From Ophiura sarsii (taxonomy: Eukaryota > Echinodermata > Ophiuroidea > Amphilepidida > Ophiuridae), in the NCBI GenBank assembly GCA_035610835.1, contig CM069445.1, positions 81,851,786 to 81,915,785 on the forward strand: 64,000 nt of DNA, read 5' to 3'. Shown here piece after piece: positions 25,406 through 39,509 of the stretch. A model generated the notes under the pieces. It was given only the letters and a program-made list of their open reading frames with translations. It was not told the origin of the DNA and ran no database searches. The translations under genes and the position numbers were made by a program. Position 1 is the first letter of the stretch; the number at the start of each line of letters is the position of its first letter.

Positions 25406-26863
25406 ACTTCTAGCCAAGGGTAACGTGACCCTCTATCTATAAAATCGCAAAACAGACCGCGTAGCCATTTGACTCTAAATTTGGAGCTTTAGAGCCATTT
25501 TCTTGGCTATTTCTCGAGAAAATCATGTAAACTTCTTGATATTAACGTCCGACATTGATATAAATGGTGTTTTGAATGTAAATCAAGGCGTATTTAAGCG
25601 ATTTGAACCCACCTTCCACTTCAAAACTCGGTTTTATTGGAAATGGCCATTGTGCGTTAAAGGGCGCACCACACCAAATATCTTTCTCATTGAAATACGT
25701 GTAAAAGTGCCATATTTCAAGACACCTTTTCTACCCTCCGGTTACATTTATTGCATACTTGTCACCTATGACCATTTTCAGTAACATCTCAACTTTAATT
25801 TAAGCCTTGTTTCATGAGGGGTTATTAAGCTAAATTTTCCGCTACGGACCTGCACACAGCGCCCTCACTTTTTCACGTTTTCTGGCATGCCTGTTCACCA
25901 TTTAGGCAGGTGCTTACGCCCTGGGCACTATTTAGGTCGATAAATTAAAAATATCGTATTTTATCATTGTAGGTGCAACGGATAGGTCCCACTCGTTAAT
26001 TTAAATACAAACATACCATCCCCGGAGAAACAAATTGCCCGAAAACTTCACATTTACAAGCCTAGTCTTCGTGCTTTTCCGGAACTATTATAGGATTACA
26101 CGAATTGCGCATTGATTTGGTGTGGTGCTCTCTTTAACGAAAATCTTAATTATTTTTTTTGCATTTTTGGAATCATCATATAGCATTATGAAAAAGTGTC
26201 ACTCAAAAAATTCAAATTCTACTCCTAACTGGAATTATGTCACAAAATAGATTTTACTCTATACCCAAAATACCCCATTTTTCTCACTTTTTGGCCATTT
26301 TTGGCCCAAAAATGTTACATTTAAAGTCTGCTTTCATGACTAAAACGTGTATTTTTTGATTTTTCATTGTTTACATTGTATAATATATATGTTAATAGCA
26401 TACATGACACATTTAATTATCGACAAACATGATAACTTAATCATATAATCACTATATTACTCCGTATTCATTGCAGAGATACCTGTATGCCATTAATGGT
26501 TAAATTATGTGGGGGGGGGGGGGGGGTAAAAGACCCCCGTATTTGTAGGACAATAAAGCTTCTAAAAGCCATTTGTTTACTTAGAGTATCATGATTACCT
26601 AGTAAGCAAACTCGCAATTACATTTTTGTCACGATATTACCCCTAGGGTATTGTGTTAAGCATTGAATGTACAATTTTAACGATTTGTTGCTCTTTTCTG
26701 AGCCAATGTGGGGCCAAATATGAATTTTGACAAAACGTTGACCTACATGAGAGTGATAAACTCTAAATAAAGCTTTGAACTTGAAAATGAGATAATTAAC
26801 TCTTTAACTGAGATGCAAGTTACTTGATATAGACCTAAGAGGGAGTATTCTTGCACTTGGGGG
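25406..26863 (+). repeat. Satellite unit 21, full
   Basis: Full unit of 1458 bp, element at 25661-26133, 16 G run. The GGACAATAAAG background returns here. Confidence 0.97.
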
Positions 26864-28317
26864 ACTTCTAGCCAAGGGTAACGTGACCCTCTATCTATAA
26901 AATCGCAAAACAGACCGCGTAGCCATTTGACTCTAAATTTGGAGCTTTAGAGCCATTTTCTTGGCTATTTCTCGAGAAAATCATGTAAACTTCTTGATAT
27001 TAACGTCCGACATTGATATAAATGGTGTTTTGAATGTAAATCAAGGCGTATTTAAGCGATTTGAACCCACCTTCCACTTCAAAACTCGGTTTTATTGGAA
27101 ATGGCCATTGTGCGTTAAAGGGCGCACCACACCAAATATCTTTCTCATTGAAATACGTGTAAAAGTGCCATATTTCAAGACACCTTTTCTACCCTCCGGT
27201 TACATTTATTGCATACTTGTCACCTATGACCATTTTCAGTAACATCTCAACTTTAATTTAAGCCTTGTTTCATGAGGGGTTATTAAGCTAAATTTTCCGC
27301 TACGGACCTGCACACAGCGCCCTCACTTTTTCACGTTTTCTGGCATGCCTGTTCACCATTTAGGCAGGTGCTTACGCCCTGGGCACTATTTAGGTCGATA
27401 AATTAAAAATATCGTATTTTATCATTGTAGGTGCAACGGATAGGTCCCACTCGTTAATTTAAATACAAACATACCATCCCCGGAGAAACAAATTGCCCGA
27501 AAACTTCACATTTACAAGCCTAGTCTTCGTGCTTTTCCGGAACTATTATAGGATTACACGAATTGCGCATTGATTTGGTGTGGTGCTCTCTTTAACGAAA
27601 ATCTTAATTATTTTTTTTGCATTTTTGGAATCATCATATAGCATTATGAAAAAGTGTCACTCAAAAAATTCAAATTCTACTCCTAACTGGAATTATGTCA
27701 CAAAATAGATTTTACTCTATACCCAAAATACCCCATTTTTCTCACTTTTTGGCCATTTTTGGCCCAAAAATGTTACATTTAAAGTCTGCTTTCATGACTA
27801 AAACGTGTATTTTTTGATTTTTCATTGTTTACATTGTATAATATATATGTTAATAGCATACATGACACATTTAATTATCGACAAACATGATAACTTAATC
27901 ATATAATCACTATATTACTCCGTATTCATTGCAGAGATACCTGTATGCCATTAATGGTTAAATTATGTGGGGGGGGGGGGTAAAAGACCCCCGTATTTGT
28001 AGGACAATAAAGCTTCTAAAAGCCATTTGTTTACTTAGAGTATCATGATTACCTAGTAAGCAAACTCGCAATTACATTTTTGTCACGATATTACCCCTAG
28101 GGTATTGTGTTAAGCATTGAATGTACAATTTTAACGATTTGTTGCTCTTTTCTGAGCCAATGTGGGGTCAAATATGAATTTTGACAAAACGTTGACCTAC
28201 ATGAGAGTGATAAACTCTAAATAAAGCTTTGAACTTGAAAATGAGATAATTAACTCTTTAACTGAGATGCAAGTTACTTGATATAGACCTAAGAGGGAGT
28301 ATTCTTGCACTTGGGGG
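26864..28317 (+). repeat. Satellite unit 22, full
   Basis: Full unit of 1454 bp, element at 27119-27591, 12 G run, GGGGTCAAAT variant. Confidence 0.97.
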
Positions 28318-29772
28318 ACTTCTAGCCAAGGGTAACGTGACCCTCTATCTATAAAATCGCAAAACAGACCGCGTAGCCATTTGACTCTAAATTTGGAGCT
28401 TTAGAGCCATTTTCTTGGCTATTTCTCGAGAAAATCATGTAAACTTCTTGATATTAACGTCCGACATTGATATAAATGGTGTTTTGAATGTAAATCAAGG
28501 CGTATTTAAGCGATTTGAACCCACCTTCCACTTCAAAACTCGGTTTTATTGGAAATGGCCATTGTGCGTTAAAGGGCGCACCACACCAAATATCTTTCTC
28601 ATTGAAATACGTGTAAAAGTGCCATATTTCAAGACACCTTTTCTACCCTCCGGTTACATTTATTGCATACTTGGCACCTATGACCATTTTCAGTAACATC
28701 TCAACTTTAATTTAAGCCTTGTTTCATGAGGGGTTATTAAGCTAAATTTTCCGCTACGGACCTGCACACAGCGCCCTCACTTTTTCACGTTTTCTGGCAT
28801 GCCTGTTCACCATTTAGGCAGGTGCTTACACCCTGGGCACTATTTAGGTCGATAAATTAAAAATATCGTATTTTATCATTGTAGGTGCAACGGATAGGTC
28901 CCACTCGTTAATTTAAATACAAACATACCATCCCCGGAGAAACAAATTGCCCGAAAACTTCACATTTACAAGCCTAGTCTTCGTGCTTTTCCGGAACTAT
29001 TATAGGATTACACGAATTGCGCATTGATTTGGTGTGGTGCTCTCTTTAACGAAAATCTTAATTATTTTTTTTGCATTTTTGGAATCATCATATAGCATTA
29101 TGAAAAAGTGTCACTCAAAAAATTCAAATTCTACTCCTAACTGGAATTATGTCACAAAATAGATTTTACTCTATACCCAAAATACCCCATTTTTCTCACT
29201 TTTTGGCCATTTTTGGCCCAAAAATGTTACATTTAAAGTCTGCTTTCATGACTAAAACGTGTATTTTTTGATTTTTCATTGTTTACATTGTATAATATAT
29301 ATGTTAATAGCATACATGACACATTTAATTATCGACAAACATGATAACTTAATCATATAATCACTATATTACTCCGTATTCATTGCAGAGATACCTGTAT
29401 GCCATTAATGGTTAAATTATGTGGGGGGGGGGGGGTAAAAGACCCCCGTATTTGTAGGACAATAAAGCTTCTAAAAGCCATTTGTTTACTTAGAGTATCA
29501 TGATTACCTAGTAAGCAAACTCGCAATTACATTTTTGTCACGATATTACCCCTAGGGTATTGTGTTAAGCATTGAATGTACAATTTTAACGATTTGTTGC
29601 TCTTTTCTGAGCCAATGTGGGGCCAAATATGAATTTTGACAAAACGTTGACCTACATGAGAGTGATAAACTCTAAATAAAGCTTTGAACTTGAAAATGAG
29701 ATAATTAACTCTTTAACTGAGATGCAAGTTACTTGATATAGACCTAAGAGGGAGTATTCTTGCACTTGGGGG
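28318..29772 (+). repeat. Satellite unit 23, full
   Basis: Full unit of 1455 bp, element at 28573-29045, 13 G run. Private variants are CTTGGCACC (from CTTGTCACC) and GCTTACACCC, both inside the element. Confidence 0.97.
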
Positions 29773-31229
29773 ACTTCTAGCCAAGGGTAACGTGACCCTC
29801 TATCTATAAAATCGCAAAACAGACCGCGTAGCCATTTGACTCTAAATTTGGAGCTTTAGAGCCATTTTCTTGGCTATTTCTCGAGAAAATCATGTAAACT
29901 TCTTGATATTAACGTCCGACATTGATATAAATGGTGTTTTGAATGTAAATCAAGGCGTATTTAAGCGATTTGAACCCACCTTCCACTTCAAAACTCGGTT
30001 TTATTGGAAATGGCCATTGTGCGTTAAAGGGCGCACCACACCAAATATCTTTCTCATTGAAATACGTGTAAAAGTGCCATATTTCAAGACACCTTTTCTA
30101 CCCTCCGGTTACATTTATTGCATACTTGTCACCTATGACCATTTTCAGTAACATCTCAACTTTAATTTAAGCCTTGTTTCATGAGGGGTTATTAAGCTAA
30201 ATTTTCCGCTACGGACCTGCACACAGCGCCCTCACTTTTTCACGTTTTCTGGCATGCCTGTTCACCATTTAGGCAGGTGCTTACGCCCTGGGCACTATTT
30301 AGGTCGATAAATTAAAAATATCGTATTTTATCATTGTAGGTGCAACGGATAGGTCCCACTCGTTAATTTAAATACAAACATACCATCCCCGGAGAAACAA
30401 ATTGCCCGAAAACTTCACATTTACAAGCCTAGTCTTCGTGCTTTTCCGGAACTATTATAGGATTACACGAATTGCGCATTGATTTGGTGTGGTGCTCTCT
30501 TTAACGAAAATCTTAATTATTTTTTTTGCATTTTTGGAATCATCATATAGCATTATGAAAAAGTGTCACTCAAAAAATTCAAATTCTACTCCTAACTGGA
30601 ATTATGTCACAAAATAGATTTTACTCTATACCCAAAATACCCCATTTTTCTCACTTTTTGGCCATTTTTGGCCCAAAAATGTTACATTTAAAGTCTGCTT
30701 TCATGACTAAAACGTGTATTTTTTGATTTTTCATTGTTTACATTGTATAATATATATGTTAATAGCATACATGACACATTTAATTATCGACAAACATGAT
30801 AACTTAATCATATAATCACTATATTACTCCGTATTCATTGCAGAGATACCTGTATGCCATTAATGGTTAAATTATGTGGGGGGGGGGGGGGGTAAAAGAC
30901 CCCCGTATTTGTAGGACAATAAAGCTTCTAAAAGCCATTTGTTTACTTAGAGTATCATGATTACCTAGTAAGCAAACTCGCAATTACATTTTTGTCACGA
31001 TATTACCCCTAGGGTATTGTGTTAAGCATTGAATGTACAATTTTAACGATTTGTTGCTCTTTTCTGAGCCAATGTGGGGCCAAATATGAATTTTGACAAA
31101 ACGTTGACCTACATGAGAGTGATAAACTCTAAATAAAGCTTTGAACTTGAAAATGAGATAATTAACTCTTTAACTGAGATGCAAGTTACTTGATATAGAC
31201 CTAAGAGGGAGTATTCTTGCACTTGGGGG
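29773..31229 (+). repeat. Satellite unit 24, full
   Basis: Full unit of 1457 bp, element at 30028-30500, 15 G run. I see no private variant. Confidence 0.97.
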
Positions 31230-32685
31230 ACTTCTAGCCAAGGGTAACGTGACCCTCTATCTATAAAATCGCAAAACAGACCGCGTAGCCATTTGACTCT
31301 AAATTTGGAGCTTTAGAGCCATTTTCTTGGCTATTTCTCGAGAAAATCATGTAAACTTCTTGATATTAACGTCCGACATTGATATAAATGGTGTTTTGAA
31401 TGTAAATCAAGGCGTATTTAAGCGATTTGAACCCACCTTCCACTTCAAAACTCGGTTTTATTGGAAATGGCCATTGTGCGTTAAAGGGCGCACCACACCA
31501 AATATCTTTCTCATTGAAATACGTGTAAAAGTGCCATATTTCAAGACACCTTTTCTACCCTCCGGTTACATTTATTGCATACTTGTCACCTATGACCATT
31601 TTCAGTAACATCTCAACTTTAATTTAAGCCTTGTTTCATGAGGGGTTATTAAGCTAAATTTTCCGCTACGGACCTGCACACAGCGCCCTCACTTTTTCAC
31701 GTTTTCTGGCATGCCTGTTCACCATTTAGGCAGGTGCTTACGCCCTGGGCACTATTTAGGTCGATAAATTAAAAATATCGTATTTTATCATTGTAGGTGC
31801 AACGGATAGGTCCCACTCGTTAATTTAAATACAAACATACCATCCCCGGAGAAACAAATTGCCCGAAAACTTCACATTTACAAGCCTAGTCTTCGTGCTT
31901 TTCCGGAACTATTATAGGATTACACGAATTGCGCATTGATTTGGTGTGGTGCTCTCTTTAACGAAAATCTTAATTATTTTTTTTGCATTTTTGGAATCAT
32001 CATATAGCATTATGAAAAAGTGTCACTCAAAAAATTCAAATTCTACTCCTAACTGGAATTATGTCACAAAATAGATTTTACTCTATACCCAAAATACCCC
32101 ATTTTTCTCACTTTTTGGCCATTTTTGGCCCAAAAATGTTACATTTAAAGTCTGCTTTCATGACTAAAACGTGTATTTTTTGATTTTTCATTGTTTACAT
32201 TGTATAATATATATGTTAATAGCATACATGACACATTTAATTATCGACAAACATGATAACTTAATCATATAATCACTATATTACTCCGTATTCATTGCAG
32301 AGATACTTGTATGCCATTAATGGTTAAATTATGTGGGGGGGGGGGGGGTAAAAGACCCCCGTATTTGTAGGACAATAAAGCTTCTAAAAGCCATTTGTTT
32401 ACTTAGAGTATCATGATTACCTAGTAAGCAAACTCGCAATTACATTTTTGTCACGATATTACCCCTAGGGTATTGTGTTAAGCATTGAATGTACAATTTT
32501 AACGATTTGTTGCTCTTTTCTGAGCCAATGTGGGGCCAAATATGAATTTTGACAAAACGTTGACCTACATGAGAGTGATAAACTCTAAATAAAGCTTTGA
32601 ACTTGAAAATGAGATAATTAACTCTTTAACTGAGATGCAAGTTACTTGATATAGACCTAAGAGGGAGTATTCTTGCACTTGGGGG
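31230..32685 (+). repeat. Satellite unit 25, full
   Basis: Full unit of 1456 bp, element at 31485-31957, 14 G run. A private C-to-T change gives GATACTTGTATG. Confidence 0.97.
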
Positions 32686-34146
32686 ACTTCTAGCCAAGGG
32701 TAACGTGACCCTCTATCTATAAAATCGCAAAACAGACCGCGTAGCCATTTGACTCTAAATTTGGAGCTTTAGAGCCATTTTCTTGGCTATTTCTCGAGAA
32801 AATCATGTAAACTTCTTGATATTAACGTCCGACATTGATATAAATGGTGTTTTGAATGTAAATCAAGGCGTATTTAAGCGATTTGAACCCACCTTCCACT
32901 TCAAAACTCGGTTTTATTGGAAATGGCCATTGTGCGTTAAAGGGCGCACCACACCAAATATCTTTCTCATTGAAATACGTGTAAAAGTGCCATATTTCAA
33001 GACACCTTTTCTACCCTCCGGTTACATTTATTGCATACTTGTCACCTATGACCATTTTCAGTAACATCTCAACTTTAATTTAAGCCTTGTTTCATGAGGG
33101 GTTATTAAGCTAAATTTTCCGCTACGGACCTGCACACAGCGCCCTCACTTTTTCACGTTTTCTGGCATGCCTGTTCACCATTTAGGCAGGTGCTTACGCC
33201 CTGGGCACTATTTAGGTCGATAAATTAAAAATATCGTATTTTATCATTGTAGGTGCAACGGATAGGTCCCACTCGTTAATTTAAATACAAACATACCATC
33301 CCCGGAGAAACAAATTGCCCGAAAACTTCACATTTACAAGCCTAGTCTTCGTGCTTTTCCGGAACTATTATAGGATTACACGAATTGCGCATTGATTTGG
33401 TGTGGTGCTCTCTTTAACGAAAATCTTAATTATTTTTTTTGCATTTTTGGAATCATCATATAGCATTATGAAAAAGTGTCACTCAAAAAATTCAAATTCT
33501 ACTCCTAACTGGAATTATGTCACAAAATAGATTTTACTCTATACCCAAAATACCCCATTTTTCTCACTTTTTGGCCATTTTTGGCCCAAAAATGTTACAT
33601 TTAAAGTCTGCTTTCATGACTAAAACGTGTATTTTTTGATTTTTCATTGTTTACATTGTATAATATATATGTTAATAGCATACATGACACATTTAATTAT
33701 CGACAAACATGATAACTTAATCATATAATCACTATATTACTCCGTATTCATTGCAGAGATACCTGTATGCCATTAATGGTTAAATTATGTGGGGGGGGGG
33801 GGGGGGGGGTAAAAGACCCCCGTATTTGTAGGACAATAAAGCTTCTAAAAGCCATTTGTTTACTTAGAGTATCATGATTACCTAGTAAGCAAACTCGCAA
33901 TTACATTTTTGTCACGATATTACCCCTAGGGTATTGTGTTAAGCATTAAATGTACAATTTTAACGATTTGTTGCTCTTTTCTGAGCCAATGTGGGGTCAA
34001 ATATGAATTTTGACAAAACGTTGACCTACATGAGAGTGATAAACTCTAAATAAAGCTTTGAACTTGAAAATGAGATAATTAACTCTTTAACTGAGATGCA
34101 AGTTACTTGATATAGACCTAAGAGGGAGTATTCTTGCACTTGGGGG
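32686..34146 (+). repeat. Satellite unit 26, full
   Basis: Full unit of 1461 bp, element at 32941-33413, 19 G run. GCATTAAATG and GGGGTCAAAT are shared with unit 27. Confidence 0.97.
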
Positions 34147-35601
34147 ACTTCTAGCCAAGGGTAACGTGACCCTCTATCTATAAAATCGCAAAACAGACCG
34201 CGTAGCCATTTGACTCTAAATTTGGAGCTTTAGAGCCATTTTCTTGGCTATTTCTCGAGAAAATCATGTAAACTTCTTGATATTAACGTCCGACATTGAT
34301 ATAAATGGTGTTTTGAATGTAAATCAAGGCGTATTTAAGCGATTTGAACCCACCTTCCACTTCAAAACTCGGTTTTATTGGAAATGGCCATTGTGCGTTA
34401 AAGGGCGCACCACACCAAATATCTTTCTCATTGAAATACGTGTAAAAGTGCCATATTTCAAGACACCTTTTCTACCCTCCGGTTACATTTATTGCATACT
34501 TGTCACCTATGACCATTTTCAGTAACATCTCAACTTTAATTTAAGCCTTGTTTCATGAGGGGTTATTAAGCTAAATTTTCCGCTACGGACCTGCACACAG
34601 CGCCCTCACTTTTTCACGTTTTCTGGCATGCCTGTTCACCATTTAGGCAGGTGCTTACGCCCTGGGCACTATTTAGGTCGATAAATTAAAAATATCGTAT
34701 TTTATCATTGTAGGTGCAATGGATAGGTCCCACTCGTTAATTTAAATACAAACATACCATCCCCGGAGAAACAAATTGCCCGAAAACTTCACATTTACAA
34801 GCCTAGTCTTCGTGCTTTTCCGGAACTATTATAGGATTACACGAATTGCGCATTGATTTGGTGTGGTGCTCTCTTTAACGAAAATCTTAATTATTTTTTT
34901 TGCATTTTTGGAATCATCATATAGCATTATGAAAAAGTGTCACTCAAAAAATTCAAATTCTACTCCTAACTGGAATTATGTCACAAAATAGATTTTACTC
35001 TATACCCAAAATACCCCATTTTTCTCACTTTTTGGCCATTTTTGGCCCAAAAATGTTACATTTAAAGTCTGCTTTCATGACTAAAACGTGTATTTTTTGA
35101 TTTTTCATTGTTTACATTGTATAATATATATGTTAATAGCATACATGACACATTTAATTATCGACAAACATGATAACTTAATCATATAATCACTATATTA
35201 CTCCGTATTCATTGCAGAGATACCTGTATGCCATTAATGGTTAAATTATGTGGGGGGGGGGGGGTAAAAGACCCCCGTATTTGTAGGACAATAAAGCTTC
35301 TAAAAGCCATTTGTTTACTTAGAGTATCATGATTACCTAGTAAGCAAACTCGCAATTACATTTTTGTCACGATATTACCCCTAGGGTATTGTGTTAAGCA
35401 TTAAATGTACAATTTTAACGATTTGTTGCTATTTTCTGAGCCAATGTGGGGTCAAATATGAATTTTGACAAAACGTTGACCTACATGAGAGTGATAAACT
35501 CTAAATAAAGCTTTGAACTTGAAAATGAGATAATTAACTCTTTAACTGAGATGCAAGTTACTTGATATAGACCTAAGAGGGAGTATTCTTGCACTTGGGG
35601 G
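34147..35601 (+). repeat. Satellite unit 27, full
   Basis: Full unit of 1455 bp, element at 34402-34874, 13 G run. It shares the unit 26 markers and adds private GCAATGGATAGG and TTGCTATTTTC. Confidence 0.97.
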
Positions 35602-37064
35602 ACTTCTAGCCAAGGGTAACGTGACCCTCTATCTATAAAATCGCAAAACAGACCGCGTAGCCATTTGACTCTAAATTTGGAGCTTTAGAGCCATTTTCTT
35701 GGCTATTTCTCGAGAAAATCATGTAAACTTCTTGATATTAACGTCCGACATTGATATAAATGGTGTTTTGAATGTAAATCAAGGCGTATTTAAGCGATTT
35801 GAACCCACCTTCCACTTCAAAACTCGGTTTTATTGGAAATGGCCATTGTGCGTTAAAGGGCGCACCACACCAAATATCTTTCTCATTGAAATACGTGTAA
35901 AAGTGCCATATTTCAAGACACCTTTTCTACCCTCCGGTTACATTTATTGCATACTTGTCACCTATGACCATTTTCAGTAACATCTCAACTTTAATTTAAG
36001 CCTTGTTTCATGAGGGGTTATTAAGCTAAATTTTCCGCTACGGACCTGCACACAGCGCCCTCACTTTTTCACGTTTTCTGGCATGCCTGTTCACCATTTA
36101 GGCAGGTGCTTACGCCCTGGGCACTATTTAGGTCGATAAATTAAAAATATCGTATTTTATCATTGTAGGTGCAACGGATAGGTCCCACTCGTTAATTTAA
36201 ATACAAACATACCATCCCCGGAGAAACAAATTGCCCGAAAACTTCACATTTACAAGCCTAGTCTTCGTGCTTTTCCGGAACTATTATAGGATTACACGAA
36301 TTGCGCATTGATTTGGTGTGGTGCTCTCTTTAACGAAAATCTTAATTATTTTTTTTGCATTTTTGGAATCATCATATAGCATTATGAAAAAGTGTCACTC
36401 AAAAAATTCAAATTCTACTCCTAACTGGAATTATGTCACAAAATAGGTTTTACTCTATACCCAAAATACCCCATTTTTCTCACTTTTTGGCCATTTTTGG
36501 CCCAAAAATGTTACATTTAAAGTCTGCTTTCATGACTAAAACGTGTATTTTTTGATTTTTCATTGTTTACATTGTATAATATATATGTTAATAGCATACA
36601 TGACACATTTAATTATCGACAAACATGATAACTTAATCATATAATCACTATATTACTCCGTATTCATTGCAGAGATACCTGTATGCCATTAATGGTTAAA
36701 TTATGTGGGGGGGGGGGGGGGGGGGTGTAAAAGACCCCCGTATTTGTAGGACAATAAAGCTTCTAAAAGCCATTTGTTTACTTAGAGTATCATGATTACC
36801 TAGTAAGCAAACTCGCAATTACATTTTTGTCACGATATTACCCCTAGGGTATTGTGTTAAGCATTGAATGTACAATTTTAACGATTTGTTGCTCTTTTCT
36901 GAGCCAATGTGGGGCCAAATATGAATTTTGACAAAACGTTGACCTACATGAGAGTGATAAACTCTAAATAAAGCTTTGAACTTGAAAATGAGATAATTAA
37001 CTCTTTAACTGAGATGCAAGTTACTTGATATAGACCTAAGAGGGAGTATTCTTGCACTTGGGGG
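35602..37064 (+). repeat. Satellite unit 28, full
   Basis: Full unit of 1463 bp, element at 35857-36329. The G run is 19 G, then TG. A private A-to-G change gives AAATAGGTTTTAC. Confidence 0.97.
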
Positions 37065-38050
37065 ACTTCTAGCCAAGGGTAACGTGACCCTCTATCTATA
37101 AAATCGCAAAACAGACCGCGTAGCCATTTGACTCTAAATTTGGAGCTTTAGAGCCATTTTCTTGGCTATTTCTCGAGAAAATCATGTAAACTTCTTGATA
37201 TTAACGTCCGACATTGATATAAATGGTGTTTTGAATGTAAATCAAGGCGTATTTAAGCGATTTGAACCCACCTTCCACTTCAAAACTCGGTTTTATTGGA
37301 AATGGCCATTGTGCGTTTAACGAAAATCTTAATTATTTTTTTTGCATTTTTGGAATCATCATATAGCATTATGAAAAAGTGTCACTCAAAAAATTCAAAT
37401 TCTACTCCTAACTGGAATTATGTCACAAAATAGATTTTACTCTATACCCAAAATACCCCATTTTTCTCACTTTTTGGCCATTTTTGGCCCAAAAATGTTA
37501 CATTTAAAGTCTGCTTTCATGACTAAAACGTGTATTTTTTGATTTTTCATTGTTTACATTGTATAATATATATGTTAATAGCATACATGACACATTTAAT
37601 TATCGACAAACATGATAACTTAATCATATAATCACTATATTACTCCGTATTCATTGCAGAGATACCTGTATGCCATTAATGGTTAAATTATGTGGGGGGG
37701 GGGGGGGGGGGGGTAAAAGACCCCCGTATTTGTAGGACAATAAAGCTTCTAAAAGCCATTTGTTTACTTAGAGTATCATGATTACCTAGTAAGCAAACTC
37801 GCAATTACATTTTTGTCACGATATTACCCCTAGGGTATTGTGTTAAGCATTGAATGTACAATTTTAACGATTTGTTGCTCTTTTCTGAGCCAATGTGGGG
37901 CCAAATATGAATTTTGACAAAACGTTGACCTACATGAGAGTGATAAACTCTAAATAAAGCTTTGAACTTGAAAATGAGATAATTAACTCTTTAACTGAGA
38001 TGCAAGTTACTTGATATAGACCTAAGAGGGAGTATTCTTGCACTTGGGGG
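37065..38050 (+). repeat. Satellite unit 29, short type B
   Basis: Short unit of 986 bp, 20 G run, junction TTTAA at 37316-37320. It is isolated among full units and retains AATAAAGCTTC, unlike the other type B units. Confidence 0.97.
37316..37320 (+). other. Element-loss junction, type B (representative)
   Basis: GCG-TTTAA-CGAAAATC, the mirror image of type A: one extra T remains, matching the base next to TTAA at the right end. The loss is again exactly 476 bp. The same junction is at 57261, 59706 and 62151. Confidence 0.9.
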
Positions 38051-39509
38051 ACTTCTAGCCAAGGGTAACGTGACCCTCTATCTATAAAATCGCAAAACAG
38101 ACCGCGTAGCCATTTGACTCTAAATTTGGAGCTTTAGAGCCATTTTCTTGGCTATTTCTCGAGAAAATCATGTAAACTTCTTGATATTAACGTCCGACAT
38201 TGATATAAATGGTGTTTTGAATGTAAATCAAGGCGTATTTAAGCGATTTGAACCCACCTTCCACTTCAAAACTCGGTTTTATTGGAAATGGCCATTGTGC
38301 GTTAAAGGGCGCACCACACCAAATATCTTTCTCATTGAAATACGTGTAAAAGTGCCATATTTCAAGACACCTTTTCTACCCTCCGGTTACATTTATTGCA
38401 TACTTGTCACCTATGACCATTTTCAGTAACATCTCAACTTTAATTTAAGCCTTGTTTCATGAGGGGTTATTAAGCTAAATTTTCCGCTACGGACCTGCAC
38501 ACAGCGCCCTCACTTTTTCACGTTTTCTGGCATGCCTGTTCACCATTTAGGCAGGTGCTTACGCCCTGGGCACTATTTAGGTCGATAAATTAAAAATATC
38601 GTATTTTATCATTGTAGGTGCAACGGATAGGTCCCACTCGTTAATTTAAATACAAACATACCATCCCCGGAGAAACAAATTGCCCGAAAACTTCACATTT
38701 ACAAGCCTAGTCTTCGTGCTTTTCCGGAACTATTATAGGATTACACGAATTGCGCATTGATTTGGTGTGGTGCTCTCTTTAACGAAAATCTTAATTATTT
38801 TTTTTGCATTTTTGGAATCATCATATAGCATTATGAAAAAGTGTCACTCAAAAAATTCAAATTCTACTCCTAACTGGAATTATGTCACAAAATAGATTTT
38901 ACTCTATACCCAAAATACCCCATTTTTCTCACTTTTTGGCCATTTTTGGCCCAAAAATGTTACATTTAAAGTCTGCTTTCATGACTAAAACGTGTATTTT
39001 TTGATTTTTCATTGTTTACATTGTATAATATATATGTTAATAGCATACATGACACATTTAATTATCGACAAACATGATAACTTAATCATATAATCACTAT
39101 ATTACTCCGTATTCATTGCAGAGATACCTGTATGCCATTAATGGTTAAATTATGTGGGGGGGGGGGGGGGGGTAAAAGACCCCCGTATTTGTAGGACAAT
39201 AAAGCTTCTAAAAGCCATTTGTTTACTTAGAGTATCATGATTACCTAGTAAGCAAACTCGCAATTACATTTTTGTCACGATATTACCCCTAGGGTATTGT
39301 GTTAAGCATTGAATGTACAATTTTAACGATTTGTTGCTCTTTTCTGAGCCAATGTGGGGCCAAATATGAATTTTGACAAAACGTTGACCTACATGAGAGT
39401 GATAAACTCTAAATAAAGCTTTGAACTTGAAAATGAGATAATTAACTCTTTAACTGAGATGCAAGTTACTTGATATAGACCTAAGAGGGAGTATTCTTGC
39501 ACTTGGGGG
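38051..39509 (+). repeat. Satellite unit 30, full
   Basis: Full unit of 1459 bp, element at 38306-38778, 17 G run. I see no private variant. Confidence 0.97.
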
